Shown: positions 28,156 to 38,028, counted from the first letter of the stretch. The stretch: 64,000 bases of DNA from an uncultured Paracoccaceae bacterium (GCA_947495795.1 CANMAI010000003.1:62001-126000); one strand, 5' to 3'. The notes: generated by a model not told the origin, from the sequence alone. Translations and numbers: made by a program.

Positions 28156-28976
28156 TGCCCCGCCTGATCCTTCATATCGGAACGATGAAGACGGGCAGTT
28201 CCGCGATCCAGCGCTTCTTTGCCCGCAACCGCGCCGTACTGCCCGCCTTTGGCCTTCACTACCCGCGCGCCACAGGCCCGGAGGGCGAGGTGCTGAGCAA
28301 GCACAATGATCTGGTGGAGGCGCTCAGGTCGGAGGCAGGTGGCACGCCGCATCTGCATTATGGCCCCAGTGCCGATGTGGTTGCGCGCTATCTGGAGGTG
28401 GCGCGCAGCCGCCGCGTCACGCTCCTCAGCGCGGAAGGGCTGGCAGCTCTCGGCCCGCAGGCTGCGCAGGCCTTCAAAGGGGTGGGCGAGCGCTTTGATC
28501 TTCGCGTTGTCGTCTATTTGCGCCGCCAGGACGAATGGGCGCTTTCCACCTACCGCGAGCATGTGATGAACCCGGATATCGCCGAGGCAAGGCCTTTCGC
28601 CGCGTGGCTCGCCTCGTCTGAAATTCGCGCCCAGATGAACTACGATGCGCTTCTCACTGCATGGATGCATGTCGTCGGAGAAGGGGCGATCCGCGTGCTC
28701 CGCTACCCGCAGGAAATGCCGGTTCTCCCGGCCTTCCTCAAGGCCGCAGATCTGCCGCGCAGCCTGATGACGCTGCCTTTTCACGGCAAGCGCGTGAAAG
28801 AGAGTGTGGCGGACGAGGTGCTTCTGGCGCAAATGGCGGCCAATGGTGGCACCCCTCTTCGTCCGGGTTTTTCGGAGGAGGAACGTGATGCGCTTCTGGC
28901 GGACGTCCAACGCACCAACTATTTTGTCAAACAGCGCTTCCGCCCCGAACTCAACCGGCTCTTTGGAATGGATTGA
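28155..28976 (+). CDS. Sulfotransferase-like P-loop protein
   Basis: A 273-residue protein. HIGTMKTGSSAIQ near residues 6-18 matches the 5'-phosphosulfate loop of sulfotransferases, in which the Lys binds PAPS. A later stretch, LRVVVYLRRQDEWALSTYRE, fits the 3'-phosphate-binding region with Arg and Ser. The acceptor is unknown; such roseobacter genes often lie near surface-polysaccharide genes. Here a GT2 glycosyltransferase is convergent 162 bases downstream. It is translationally coupled to the hydratase, an unexpected pairing. Confidence 0.7.
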   Translation: MPRLILHIGTMKTGSSAIQRFFARNRAVLPAFGLHYPRATGPEGEVLSKHNDLVEALRSEAGGTPHLHYGPSADVVARYLEVARSRRVTLLSAEGLAALGPQAAQAFKGVGERFDLRVVVYLRRQDEWALSTYREHVMNPDIAEARPFAAWLASSEIRAQMNYDALLTAWMHVVGEGAIRVLRYPQEMPVLPAFLKAADLPRSLMTLPFHGKRVKESVADEVLLAQMAANGGTPLRPGFSEEERDALLADVQRTNYFVKQRFRPELNRLFGMD

Positions 28977-29138
28977 GCCGTTACGTGCTGCGTGTGTTGG
29001 ACTAACGGATTGCGCAGTGTCGGAAGGGTGCCAGGGCAGAGGGCACCATGCTCGGGCCAAACGCTTGCGCCCTGCCTGTCGCTGTGCGGAGCGTGTTCAT
29101 GTCAAAGAGCACGGCGACGCAGAACGCCAAACCGAAAA

Positions 29139-30905
29139 TCATATCCCGTGCTGCGTCTTTGCCCAGTAGAATGGCCGCGTGAACAATTCGAAGATGGCCC
29201 GGTACGCAGCCATCGCTCCAAGCGGCCAGTACAGCGTCAATGTCAACACGGTGGGCCAGAGATGCCGCCGCTCCTCCGCCCATATCGCGCGGAAAGCCAC
29301 GGCCAGCATCAGTGCCTGCCCGATGATCATGGAGCTGAAAAAGCTGATCCAGACGGGCAGGGGGACAGCCTCCCAAAGTGCGAGCTCCAGCCCGAACATG
29401 CCAGACCAGAGAAGCCAGAACAGCGGGGTGGCAAGATAGGAGGTGAGCGCTCCGAGAAAGAGCACCTGAAAGCCGAGAAAGCCCGCAAGCCCCAGATCCC
29501 GCAAAAGCGTTGCGGGTCGGCGCATATGCGTAGCCCATGTAATCGCATAGCCCTTTAGCCAGCGGGAGCGTTGCTTGACCCAGGGCAGTGCGCTGCAATT
29601 GGCCTCTTCCATCGTCGTCGTCGCCACCATCTCTGTCCGATAGCCAAAGCGCGCCAGACGCATGCCAAGATCGGCGTCTTCCGTCACATTATGCGCATCC
29701 CACCCGCCCATTTCCTCCAGATGGCCACGGCGGAAAAAGACGGTTGTGCCCCCAAGAGGCAGCGGGATGCCAAGCCGCTGCACCCCGCCCAGCAGCACGC
29801 GAAACCACACCGCGTATTCGATTGTAAAGCACCGCGAAAGCCAGTTCTGCTTCGCGTTGTAGAAATCGAGATAGCCCTGCACACAAGCCAGATCCGGCGG
29901 CCCGAAATGAAGATGTTCCACGATCTTGCGCAGCTGATCAGGCTCGGGCCTGTCCTCTGCATCATAAATCCCCACAATCTCTCCATCACAGAAATCCAGT
30001 GCATAATTCATCGCACGCGGCTTGGTGCGCAGCACCGCGGGCGGTACGGGCAGGATGCTCATCCAATCCGGTAGCGCAATTTGCGCAAGCGCCAGTTCCG
30101 TCGCCCTGTCATCTGCTTCTGTCACCAGCTTTACATCAAGTAATTCAGGCGGGTAGCTCGTTTTCTTCAGCGCTGCCACAAGGTTGCGCAGAACAACGTC
30201 CTCGCGCAAAAGAGGGATCAGAACGGAGACTTTCGGCAGAGTTCGATGCTGCGAGATTGCCAGAACATTGTTGCCCGCAGGCGCAGCCTTCTTTGGCCGA
30301 AAGCTTTCCCGCAACGCCACCGCGCGCAGCACCATCGTTGCGAAGTTCATCAGGCTCACCCACAGCAGCAAAGCGGTGAGCGCCAGATAGGGCATGAGGG
30401 CGATCCCGGCGATCAATGCCATCACCCCCGAAATCTGAAGCGCAGATCCGCGTTTCTGCCCCCAGGACCGACAGGAGAGAAAATCCGGGCAGCGTGTCTC
30501 GGAGGCTTCGGCCAGCCGTTCGCTGAAAACATCCGCGATGGCGGCCCGAATCTCCTCCCGCGCCACCTGCGCAAAGGCGTATTTGCCCTCAATTGCAGGC
30601 AGGCTCCGCCGGATCGCCGGTATGTCCGTTTCATCAGCGATTGCAATCACTGCCGTCTGGCCGATCCACCGCCACGGAATATAGCAATGCGCGAGGCAGG
30701 CTTTCGGGTCTAGCCGCCGCAGAAAGCGCACATCCCGTGCCGGCCGTCCCGGGCGGCGCAGCTGCCCGTCCAGCGCAACCGCGCCAGCGATATTGTCACT
30801 CCGTTCACTGGAAATCGCCGCCAATGTCGCCCCCATCTGCCGTGCCCGCTGCGGAAAAAGGGGCTCGGCTTTCCAATCCGACGCAGGGGCCGCTTCTCGT
30901 AACAT
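29139..30905 (-). CDS. Membrane GT2 glycosyltransferase with N-terminal GspE/MshE-like domain
   Basis: About 588 residues. The first 130 or so resemble the N-terminal domain of type II secretion/pilus ATPases (MshEN, a c-di-GMP-binding fold in some proteins). Two hydrophobic helices follow (about 165-205), then a processive GT2 domain: KLVTEADDRAT, IYDAEDRPEPDQL (DxD-type), VTEDADLGMRLARFG and KQRSRWLKGY (the QxxRW motif). At least four C-terminal helices finish the protein. It probably polymerises or transfers a sugar across the inner membrane. The start is uncertain: ATG 30905 is listed, but a TTG at 30950 and GTGs between are in frame. Confidence 0.8.
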   Translation of the reverse strand: MLREAAPASDWKAEPLFPQRARQMGATLAAISSERSDNIAGAVALDGQLRRPGRPARDVRFLRRLDPKACLAHCYIPWRWIGQTAVIAIADETDIPAIRRSLPAIEGKYAFAQVAREEIRAAIADVFSERLAEASETRCPDFLSCRSWGQKRGSALQISGVMALIAGIALMPYLALTALLLWVSLMNFATMVLRAVALRESFRPKKAAPAGNNVLAISQHRTLPKVSVLIPLLREDVVLRNLVAALKKTSYPPELLDVKLVTEADDRATELALAQIALPDWMSILPVPPAVLRTKPRAMNYALDFCDGEIVGIYDAEDRPEPDQLRKIVEHLHFGPPDLACVQGYLDFYNAKQNWLSRCFTIEYAVWFRVLLGGVQRLGIPLPLGGTTVFFRRGHLEEMGGWDAHNVTEDADLGMRLARFGYRTEMVATTTMEEANCSALPWVKQRSRWLKGYAITWATHMRRPATLLRDLGLAGFLGFQVLFLGALTSYLATPLFWLLWSGMFGLELALWEAVPLPVWISFFSSMIIGQALMLAVAFRAIWAEERRHLWPTVLTLTLYWPLGAMAAYRAIFELFTRPFYWAKTQHGI

Positions 30906-30998
30906 TCTTTGCACACGCACACCTTTGGGAGGGCTTTCCTCCCGATCCAAAGGCGAAAATCGCGTAAGTTGGTTAACGAGTGCTTAAGTGTTCCGAGA

Positions 30999-32183
30999 TC
31001 AGTCCATCGCCGCCACAAACCGCTCGAACAGATAGAAGCTGTCCTGCGGGCCGGGGCTTGCTTCCGGGTGATGCTGGACCGAAAAGACAGGCCGCCCGGT
31101 CACGGCAATCCCGCAATTGGAGCCGTCAAAGAGCGAGACATGCGTCTCCTCCACACCTTCCGGCAGGCTTTGGCTGTCCACGGCAAAACCATGGTTCATG
31201 GAGGTAATCTCCACCTTGCCGGTCGTATGATCCTTCACAGGATGGTTGGCTCCGTGATGCCCGTGGTTCATCTTCAGCGTCTTGGCCCCGAGAGCCAGTG
31301 CCAGCATCTGGTGGCCGAGGCAGATGCCAAAGATCGGCATATCCGATTTTTCCATCACTTCGCGGATCATCGGCACCGCGTACTCACCCGTGGCCGCCGG
31401 ATCACCGGGCCCATTTGAAAGGAAAAGCCCTTCAGGCTCCTGCGCCAGAATTTCCTCGGCTGTGGTGGTGGCGGGCATCACCGTCACATCGCAACCCGCA
31501 GAGGCAAGGCACCGCAGGATGTTTCGCTTTGCACCATAATCAATCGCCACAACCTTCCGCCCAGGCTCCCTCCGTTCTGGGAAACCGTCGGGCCATGCCC
31601 AGCGCATTTCGTTCCAGTGATAGGATTGCGTGCAGCTTACATCGCGGGCGAGGTCTGCGCCTTCAAGCCCTGCAAACGCCACGGCCTGCGCCCGCAAATC
31701 TTCCAGATCGAAACTGCCGGACATATCATGCGCAATCGCCGCATGAGGTGCGCCCTGATGGCGGATCGCGCGTGTCAGTCGCCGTGTATCCACACCGCCC
31801 ACACCAATCCGCCCGCGCCGCGCAAGCCAGGCCCCGAGCTCCCCCTCGGCGCGCCAGTTAGAAGGCTCCGTCGGATCCCATTTCACGATCATACCAGCCG
31901 CCACCGGGTCTGCCGTCTCATCGTCCTCAGATGTCACACCGGTATTGCCTATATGCGGAAACGTGAATGTCACGACCTGCCCGGCATAGGACGGGTCCGT
32001 CATGATCTCCTGATAACCGGTCATCGCGGTGTTAAAGCAGAGCTCCGCCACGGCCACACCCTCTGCTCCAAAACCGCGCCCGTAAAACACCTGGCCATCC
32101 GCCAGCACAATGCAAGCCGTTGGCTTTCCAGCGTTTTCCACGCTCGTATCACGTGCGCGCGCAGGGGATGCGGAGGGTGCCAT
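30999..32183 (-). CDS. carA: Carbamoyl-phosphate synthase small subunit
   Basis: Glutamine-hydrolysing subunit feeding ammonia to CarB for arginine and pyrimidine synthesis; 394 residues. The N-terminal domain contains VFYGRGFGAEG and ELCFNTAMTGYQE. The class I amidotransferase domain has PIFGICLGHQMLAL (nucleophilic Cys), with VQHHPEASPGPQD providing the His-Glu pair. I chose the ATG at 32183 with AGGAAGAG upstream. carB is not adjacent. Divergent from the yqeY-like gene. Confidence 0.96.
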   Translation of the reverse strand: MAPSASPARARDTSVENAGKPTACIVLADGQVFYGRGFGAEGVAVAELCFNTAMTGYQEIMTDPSYAGQVVTFTFPHIGNTGVTSEDDETADPVAAGMIVKWDPTEPSNWRAEGELGAWLARRGRIGVGGVDTRRLTRAIRHQGAPHAAIAHDMSGSFDLEDLRAQAVAFAGLEGADLARDVSCTQSYHWNEMRWAWPDGFPERREPGRKVVAIDYGAKRNILRCLASAGCDVTVMPATTTAEEILAQEPEGLFLSNGPGDPAATGEYAVPMIREVMEKSDMPIFGICLGHQMLALALGAKTLKMNHGHHGANHPVKDHTTGKVEITSMNHGFAVDSQSLPEGVEETHVSLFDGSNCGIAVTGRPVFSVQHHPEASPGPQDSFYLFERFVAAMD

Positions 32184-32375
32184 GATGCTCTTCCTGTGCC
32201 TGAATTTTCGCGACACTACTCTGCGGCCAATGCCTCGTCAACCATTCCAACTAATTTGTAAAATTGTTTTATTTCATATACTTACAAGGTCTATCAGGCG
32301 TTGTTCTTCCCAGCCTCTTTCGCTATACACAGCGCCTATTGCAGCGCTGGCTGCTGGGCAAATTATGAGGCAGGG

Positions 32376-32834
32376 ATGATCCGCAAGCGGTTGTCAGAAG
32401 AAACCAAAGAGGCGATGAAAGCAAAGGATACCACCCGGCTGTCCACGCTCCGCCTCATCAACGCAGCCATCAAGGATCGTGATATTGCCGCGCGTTCGGA
32501 AGAGAATACGGATGGCGTGTCCGACAGCGACATCCTCGCGATCCTCGGCAAGATGATCAAGCAGCGCCAGGACAGTGCCAAAGCCTACGACGAGGCAGGC
32601 CGGATCGAACTGGCAGAAGGCGAACGCGCCGAAATCACGGTGATCCAGAGCTTCCTGCCGCGCCAGCTTTCGGAAGAAGAGCAATCCAAAGCCATCGCCA
32701 CGGCAATTGCCGAAACCAACGCGGCGTCCGTGCGTGATATGGGCAAGGTAATGGGTGTACTGAAGGCCAAATACGCCGGTCAGATCGATTTCGGCAAGGT
32801 CGGCGCCGATGTGAAGGCGCAGCTCTGCGAGTGA
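32376..32834 (+). CDS. yqeY: GatB/YqeY domain protein
   Basis: A 152-residue soluble helical protein of the GatB/YqeY family, whose domain also caps the tRNA-dependent amidotransferase subunit GatB. RLSTLRLINAAIKDRDI and VIQSFLPRQLSEEE are typical. The function of the free-standing protein is not established. The ATG at 32376 follows GCAGGG and gives the family start. Divergent from carA, a common alphaproteobacterial pairing. Confidence 0.9.
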   Translation: MIRKRLSEETKEAMKAKDTTRLSTLRLINAAIKDRDIAARSEENTDGVSDSDILAILGKMIKQRQDSAKAYDEAGRIELAEGERAEITVIQSFLPRQLSEEEQSKAIATAIAETNAASVRDMGKVMGVLKAKYAGQIDFGKVGADVKAQLCE

Positions 32835-32844
32835 TCGCGGACGC

Positions 32845-33549
32845 TTAATCCGCCGCATCCCAGCGGGATGTTTCGAGTATGGCACGCATTGCCCCCGCAA
32901 CAGGTTTCGCCAAAAGGCGGTATCCCTCGCGGTCATAGTGTATGTCACTGTCACGCGGCATCTTTCCATGGTCTGCGTGAACCTCTGCGGCCAACAAGCT
33001 CAAATCGCAAACCGGAACACCGAGTTCCTCCATGATCTCGATTGCAGTATGATTATAGAGATCGACGTCATCGTTTTTCCAATCGGCAGCCTTTGGAGGA
33101 ACGGGCGTTGTCGTGACAAAGAGTGCGTGATCGGATTTTGCGATGATCCGTGTCGCCAGTATCGTCAGGCTTTTTGCATACTCACTTTGGGAAACGGCTG
33201 GTACGGTATCGCGTCTCCGCAAGTCATGAAGGCCCCAGTTGAACACGACCAAATCCCAATGCTTTCGCAATCTTAGCCAGGTCTCTATCTGGGTGAGGCT
33301 GAAGAGGGTTCCGCGCCCGTTTTCGAAAGGTGCGCAGACCGCGTAATCCGGTTCAAACATTTCTTTGAGATGGGGCAAGCGTCCGCGTGTTATCGAGTCT
33401 CCCAGCACCAGAATAGCCGGACGTCTGTCGGGGAAGACCTCCTGCAGCAGAATTGCAGCAGCATACAGATAGCGGGCCCGGGTCAATCGAAGCCGCAATC
33501 TCACCCGGCGAAGTGTGCTTGAGAGGTGCAGGTGAATCCTAGACCTCAT
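32845..33549 (-). CDS. SGNH/GDSL-type hydrolase
   Basis: A 234-residue SGNH-fold esterase-like protein. Block I is LVLGDSITRG (Ser nucleophile near residue 51), block III FNWGLHDLRR (Asn), and block V DIHYDREGY (Asp and His). The first 40 residues are strongly basic with a possible membrane helix (LYAAAILLQE). Substrate unknown; relatives deacetylate surface sugars or lipids. Convergent with yqeY, with only ten bases between stops. Confidence 0.8.
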   Translation of the reverse strand: MRSRIHLHLSSTLRRVRLRLRLTRARYLYAAAILLQEVFPDRRPAILVLGDSITRGRLPHLKEMFEPDYAVCAPFENGRGTLFSLTQIETWLRLRKHWDLVVFNWGLHDLRRRDTVPAVSQSEYAKSLTILATRIIAKSDHALFVTTTPVPPKAADWKNDDVDLYNHTAIEIMEELGVPVCDLSLLAAEVHADHGKMPRDSDIHYDREGYRLLAKPVAGAMRAILETSRWDAAD

Positions 33550-33562
33550 GCATTGGCCGCGC

Positions 33563-34114
33563 TCATGTCGGGCATTGCCTCAGTGCAGTCTCCAGCTCGC
33601 CGTGCAACTCCACCCTTTCATCCGGCGAAAGGAAGGCTCCCAGCTCAATTGTCCGTCCATTGCCACGCAGGGTGATGTAGTTCTCAACACGGGTATCGGA
33701 GTGCATGGCAAGTTCCACCCAGAACGGGTTTGCGTGCCAGCATTTTCGGCGGCCCTTCGGGTCCACCCGCTCCACGGTGATGAGGTCCGGCCAGAGCCGC
33801 AGGATCTCGTAAAGGCGACCATCGCGGTAATTGCGCATGAAGGCGGCGTACACTGCGAGAAGCGCGCCGACCATGAAGGGGATCAGGCCCCATGCAATCG
33901 GCGTGCCGAGAAAGGGGATCAGCGGGATCAGAAGCCCCGCGCCCACAAGCCCGATCACCCAGCGCAGCCCCGCAGCGCTCAACGAGCGGTTGGGCCAGAG
34001 CGTTACGCTGTAGCTCGGGGGATCCTCGCGTGTGAATGGGTCGCCCACCTTGGAACGAGAAGAGGCCGAAACATCCGTTCCGGCCCCGCTCTCTTTATAT
34101 CCTGGCATGGTCAT
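33563..34114 (-). CDS. DUF2244 membrane protein
   Basis: A 183-residue protein with two adjacent hydrophobic helices (about 55-92) and a C-terminal domain, matching DUF2244, whose members usually sit beside cytochrome oxidase genes as here. It starts 23 bases after ctaD on the same strand. An accessory role in oxidase expression or assembly is inferred from the neighbourhood. Two ATGs two codons apart are possible starts. Confidence 0.8.
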   Translation of the reverse strand: MTMPGYKESGAGTDVSASSRSKVGDPFTREDPPSYSVTLWPNRSLSAAGLRWVIGLVGAGLLIPLIPFLGTPIAWGLIPFMVGALLAVYAAFMRNYRDGRLYEILRLWPDLITVERVDPKGRRKCWHANPFWVELAMHSDTRVENYITLRGNGRTIELGAFLSPDERVELHGELETALRQCPT

Positions 34115-34136
34115 GCAGGGTGCCCGTCAGGCCGCA

Positions 34137-35777
34137 TCAGTGATGCGGCTTGTCCCACATATCCTGCGTCGGCAGGATTTCGAACGTATGTTCAGGCGGC
34201 GGGTTGGGCAGTGTCCATTCCAGCGTGTCGGCATGCGGGCCCCAGTAGGCGGGCTCTGTCACCTTCGCACCGGCGCGCAATGTATAAAACACGATCCCGA
34301 TGAACAGCAGGAACGACGCACCCGAAATGAACGCCCCCCACGAAGAGACATAGTTCCAGAGCGCGAACTGCTCGGGATAGTCAATATAGCGGCGCGGCAT
34401 GCCCTGACGGCCGAGGAAGTGCTGCGGGAAGAAGGTGATGTTGGCGCCGATAAAGAACGTCCAGAAATGCACCTTGCCCCAGAATTCAGGATACTGGCGG
34501 CCAGACATCTTGCCGATCCAGTAATACACGCCCGCAAAGATCGCGAAAACGGCCCCGAGGCTCATCACATAGTGGAAATGGGCGACCACATAATAGGTAT
34601 CGTGATAGGCCCGATCCACAGCGGCCTGAGAGAGCACGATCCCGGTTACGCCACCGAAGGTGAAGAGGAAGATGAACCCCATCGCGAAAAGCATCGGCGT
34701 CTTGAAATCCACCGAACCGCCCCACATCGTGGCGATCCAGCTGAAGATCTTGATGCCCGTGGGCACCGCGATCACCATGGTTGCCAGCATGAAATAGCTC
34801 TGCTGCGTCGCACTCATCCCCACTGTGTACATATGGTGCGCCCACACAACAAATCCGAGCGCGCCGATCGCGATCATCGCCCAGACCATCGGCAGATAGC
34901 CGAAAACGGGCTTGCGCGAGAAGGTGGCGACAACGTGGCTGATGATGCCAAAGCCCGGCACCACCACGATATACACCTCCGGATGCCCGAAGAACCAGAG
35001 CAGGTGCTGGTACAGTACCGGATCGCCACCGCCCGAAGGATCGAAGAATGTGGTTCCGAAATTCCGGTCTGTCAGCAGCATCGTGATCGCACCGGCCAGC
35101 ACGGGCAGGGCAAGCAGGATAAGAAACGCCGTGATCAGAATGGACCATGCAAACAGCGGCACCTTGAAAAGCGTCATACCGGGTGCGCGCATGTTCAGGA
35201 ACGTTGTGATAATGTTGATCGCACCAAGGATCGACGAGGCACCGGAGAGGTGAACCGCGAAGATCGCAAGATCGGTCGAAATCCCGCCCTCGGTTGTCGA
35301 AAGCGGCGCATAAAGCACCCAGCCGATCCCCGAGCCAAGCTGCCCGTTACCGCCCGGTGCCACCACCGAGAGCACCGCCAGCGAAGAACCGGCGATAAAC
35401 AGCCAGAAGGAGAGGTTGTTCATCCGCGGGAACGCCATATCAGGCGCGCCGATCATCAGCGGCATGAAGAAGTTACCGAACCCGCCAAAGAGGGCAGGGA
35501 TGACCACAAAGAACATCATCAGGATGCCGTGGCCCGTGATCATCACGTTCCAGATATGCCCGTTTGGTGCACCGTCCGGTGTCAGCATGTACTGCACGCC
35601 CGGCTCCATCAGCTCCAGCCGCATATACATCGTGAAGGCTACAGAGATGAACCCGAGGATGGCCGACGCCACAAGGTACAAAATCCCGATATCTTTGTGG
35701 TTGGTGGACATGAACCAACGGGTGAAAAACCCGCGCGTGTCATGTTCAGCACCGGCATGCGCAGTTGCATCAGCCAT
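34137..35777 (-). CDS. ctaD: Cytochrome c oxidase subunit I (aa3 type)
   Basis: Catalytic subunit of the terminal oxidase, 546 residues, twelve hydrophobic helices. Haem and copper ligands are visible: [16 protein letters not shown] (the CuB His cross-linked to Tyr), the HH pair in [10 protein letters not shown], and [13 protein letters not shown] (haem a and a3 ligands). I chose the ATG at 35777, with AGGAGAG upstream, giving the standard [15 protein letters not shown] start region. Subunit II and III genes are not adjacent, as is usual in Rhodobacteraceae. Confidence 0.97.
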   Translation of the reverse strand: MADATAHAGAEHDTRGFFTRWFMSTNHKDIGILYLVASAILGFISVAFTMYMRLELMEPGVQYMLTPDGAPNGHIWNVMITGHGILMMFFVVIPALFGGFGNFFMPLMIGAPDMAFPRMNNLSFWLFIAGSSLAVLSVVAPGGNGQLGSGIGWVLYAPLSTTEGGISTDLAIFAVHLSGASSILGAINIITTFLNMRAPGMTLFKVPLFAWSILITAFLILLALPVLAGAITMLLTDRNFGTTFFDPSGGGDPVLYQHLLWFFGHPEVYIVVVPGFGIISHVVATFSRKPVFGYLPMVWAMIAIGALGFVVWAHHMYTVGMSATQQSYFMLATMVIAVPTGIKIFSWIATMWGGSVDFKTPMLFAMGFIFLFTFGGVTGIVLSQAAVDRAYHDTYYVVAHFHYVMSLGAVFAIFAGVYYWIGKMSGRQYPEFWGKVHFWTFFIGANITFFPQHFLGRQGMPRRYIDYPEQFALWNYVSSWGAFISGASFLLFIGIVFYTLRAGAKVTEPAYWGPHADTLEWTLPNPPPEHTFEILPTQDMWDKPHH

Positions 35778-36072
35778 AAGGGTCTCTCCTGAACAAGTCT
35801 TGAACACGCGGTTTTGACCGCATGCCTTGAAATTGTGTAGCCGCAACCGGAACCATCCTCAACACCCATTCCCAAAAAACGGGGCGTTCAATTGTCGCGC
35901 TTTTCATGGGAGGCGAACGTTCATCAGAGCTCCTAAGGACAGGTTAACCGGCATTCGTCAGATCACAATGTTGCCGCATATCTGGGAGAAACTGGTATAT
36001 GCTTTGAGTGCAGCCCAACTCCATCGGCAATCGGGGAGGGGCCATTTGTCTTTTAAAGAGGGTTGAACAGTC

Positions 36073-37674
36073 ATGCCGTTGATCTCAAGAATTCGCCTGC
36101 TCCCGAGTGTTGTCGCTGCCCTGATCGTTGCTGTTGCAACGGTTCCCAGCCCTTCATTCGCGCAAAATCCACCTGTTGAGTTACGTTCGCCTGATGGCAA
36201 AATTGCCGTAAAAGGCAATCTGTTGGCCATTGAGGGCAGCGTTTACGTGCTCGATACTGTGATGGGCCGCCTCCGGATCGATTCTGCCAGCGTGGAATGC
36301 ATCGGCATCATCTGCCCTGTAATCGATGATGTGGAGCCGGAGTTCGGCATCTACGGCTCCCGCACAGTGGGCACAACGCTTATCCCGAACCTTCTGCGCG
36401 GCTATGCCAAATCCATACAGGCCAGCTACGAGTTGGTGGAAACCGGTGAAGATGCAGAGCGTAAGGTGATCCTCACCAAAGCCGACGGCGAACTGCTGGT
36501 GGAGATCGATCTCCAGACCCGCGGCTCGGGCTCCGCGTTCCCGGCTTTGGCCGAGCGGGTGGCCGATATCGGCCTTGCCGACAGGCGCATGAAAGACAGT
36601 GATCTTGCCAAGATGGCCGCCGCCGGTATCCCGGAATTGCGCGGCACGGCGAACGAGCAGGTGCTCGGAGTCGATGGCATCACCGTCATCACCCACCCTG
36701 ATAACCCGGTGCGCAACCTTACCACGGAAGAGCTTGCCCGCATCTGGTCCGGCGAGATCACCAACTGGCTGGAACTTGGCGGCGGCAACTATCCCATCGA
36801 AGTCAATTCCTTTGGCGAGGGGTCTGGCGACCGCGCTATCTTCCTCGATCAGATCGTGCGCCCCAACGGGCGTGAGGAAACGGCCTTCGTCAATCGCTTT
36901 GGCCCCTATCAGGATATGGTCGATGCGGTAATTGCGGATCGTGGCGGCATCGGCTTTGTTGGCCGCTGGCTGGCGCTCACCAACAACGTCAATATCCTCT
37001 CCATCCGCGAACAATGTGGGCTTCTCTCGCCGCCTACGGATTTCCGTATGAAGATCGAAGGCTATGCGCTCTCCCGTCGCCTCTATGCCTACACGCGGCC
37101 CGGTTCCATTCACCCCGAAGCGCGCGCGTTTCTGGATTGGGTCCGCACACCCGAAGCCCAGCCCTATATCGATGAGGCCGGTTTCATTGACCGAGAGCTG
37201 GAGCGGATGCGCCTGGAAGATATGGGCATGATGCTCATCCACACCGCAGCGGTGGAGCCCGATTTCGATGGTTTCCAGTATTCCGAAATGATGCGCGAGC
37301 TGCGCAACGCGGATCGCCTCTCCATCTCGTTCCGCTTTCTCACCGGGTCCAGTACGCTCGACAGCGAGTCCATCCGCAGCCTGCGCGAGCTTGGCGCGCG
37401 CATGTCCGCAGGTGAGTTCGACGGGCTGGAAGTGATGCTGGTGGGCTTTGCCGATTCCGTGGGCAACAGCGGCCAGAACACGGCCCTCGCAGCACGCCGC
37501 GCGGAATCAGTGCGCAACCTTCTCACAAGCGAACTGCCAAACGAGGTCGTCAACCGCCTTCGCCTCACACCGCTCAGCTACGGCGAGCTGCTGCCTCTCT
37601 CCTGCAACGACAGTGATATCGGCCGCGAGCGCAATCGCCGTGTCGAGGTTTGGCTGCGCGTTCCGGGCAACTGA
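36073..37674 (+). CDS. Exported PstS-like phosphate-binding domain fused to OmpA C-terminal domain
   Basis: A 533-residue exported protein. The signal peptide covers about residues 1-30 (to PSPSFAQ). A short beta-rich region (35-80) follows. The PstS-type periplasmic binding fold (about 90-370) has ITVITHPDNPVRNLTTEELARIW-like sequence typical of phosphate-binding proteins. A C-terminal OmpA/MotB peptidoglycan-binding domain (about 415-530) has FADSVGNSGQN and ARRAESVRNLL. It would tether a ligand-binding domain to the cell wall. No Pst transporter genes lie nearby, so ligand and partner are unknown. Confidence 0.8.
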   Translation: MPLISRIRLLPSVVAALIVAVATVPSPSFAQNPPVELRSPDGKIAVKGNLLAIEGSVYVLDTVMGRLRIDSASVECIGIICPVIDDVEPEFGIYGSRTVGTTLIPNLLRGYAKSIQASYELVETGEDAERKVILTKADGELLVEIDLQTRGSGSAFPALAERVADIGLADRRMKDSDLAKMAAAGIPELRGTANEQVLGVDGITVITHPDNPVRNLTTEELARIWSGEITNWLELGGGNYPIEVNSFGEGSGDRAIFLDQIVRPNGREETAFVNRFGPYQDMVDAVIADRGGIGFVGRWLALTNNVNILSIREQCGLLSPPTDFRMKIEGYALSRRLYAYTRPGSIHPEARAFLDWVRTPEAQPYIDEAGFIDRELERMRLEDMGMMLIHTAAVEPDFDGFQYSEMMRELRNADRLSISFRFLTGSSTLDSESIRSLRELGARMSAGEFDGLEVMLVGFADSVGNSGQNTALAARRAESVRNLLTSELPNEVVNRLRLTPLSYGELLPLSCNDSDIGRERNRRVEVWLRVPGN

Positions 37675-37746
37675 ACGAGAAAACGGGGGCGAAGTATCCT
37701 TCGCATCCGCCATGGCGTTTCGCTTTTGATATGAGACCTCCAGTAT

Positions 37747-37787
37747 CACCTTCCGCATTGAAACCTTTGATTTCAATGCGGAAGGTG
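37747..37787. repeat. Perfect 17-bp inverted repeat in a gene-free stretch
   Basis: Arms 37747-37763 and 37771-37787 are exact reverse complements with a 7-base loop (CCTTTGA). The hairpin lies about 70 bases past the PstS-OmpA gene. Neither strand has a T run after it, so it is not a standard terminator. The surrounding gap 37675-38028 (354 bases) shows no convincing gene; short open frames there lack family features. Confidence 0.8.
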
Positions 37788-38028
37788 GCGCACGTTTTCA
37801 GCGTCATCTTTCGGCATGGACGATTCCGCACTCGTTTCATGAAGACGATGGGCAAGGCGCGGCACTTCGCGCATCACAGCCTCAATAATGCAGACTTTCT
37901 CAACATATCCACGTCTGGCCGTCAGGCACCTTTGGCCAAATGGCAAGTCATCCTAAGCCAGACTGGAGTTTCGAGGCGTCTTCTTGGCCAGGCGGTTTGC
38001 GGGGCTGAACTGCCGTAGCGCTTCTGGC

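Noticed and set aside
34032-35792. 586-codon plus-strand open frame over ctaD
   Set aside because: Arg/His/Asp-rich shadow of ctaD, which is an unmistakable gene on the minus strand.
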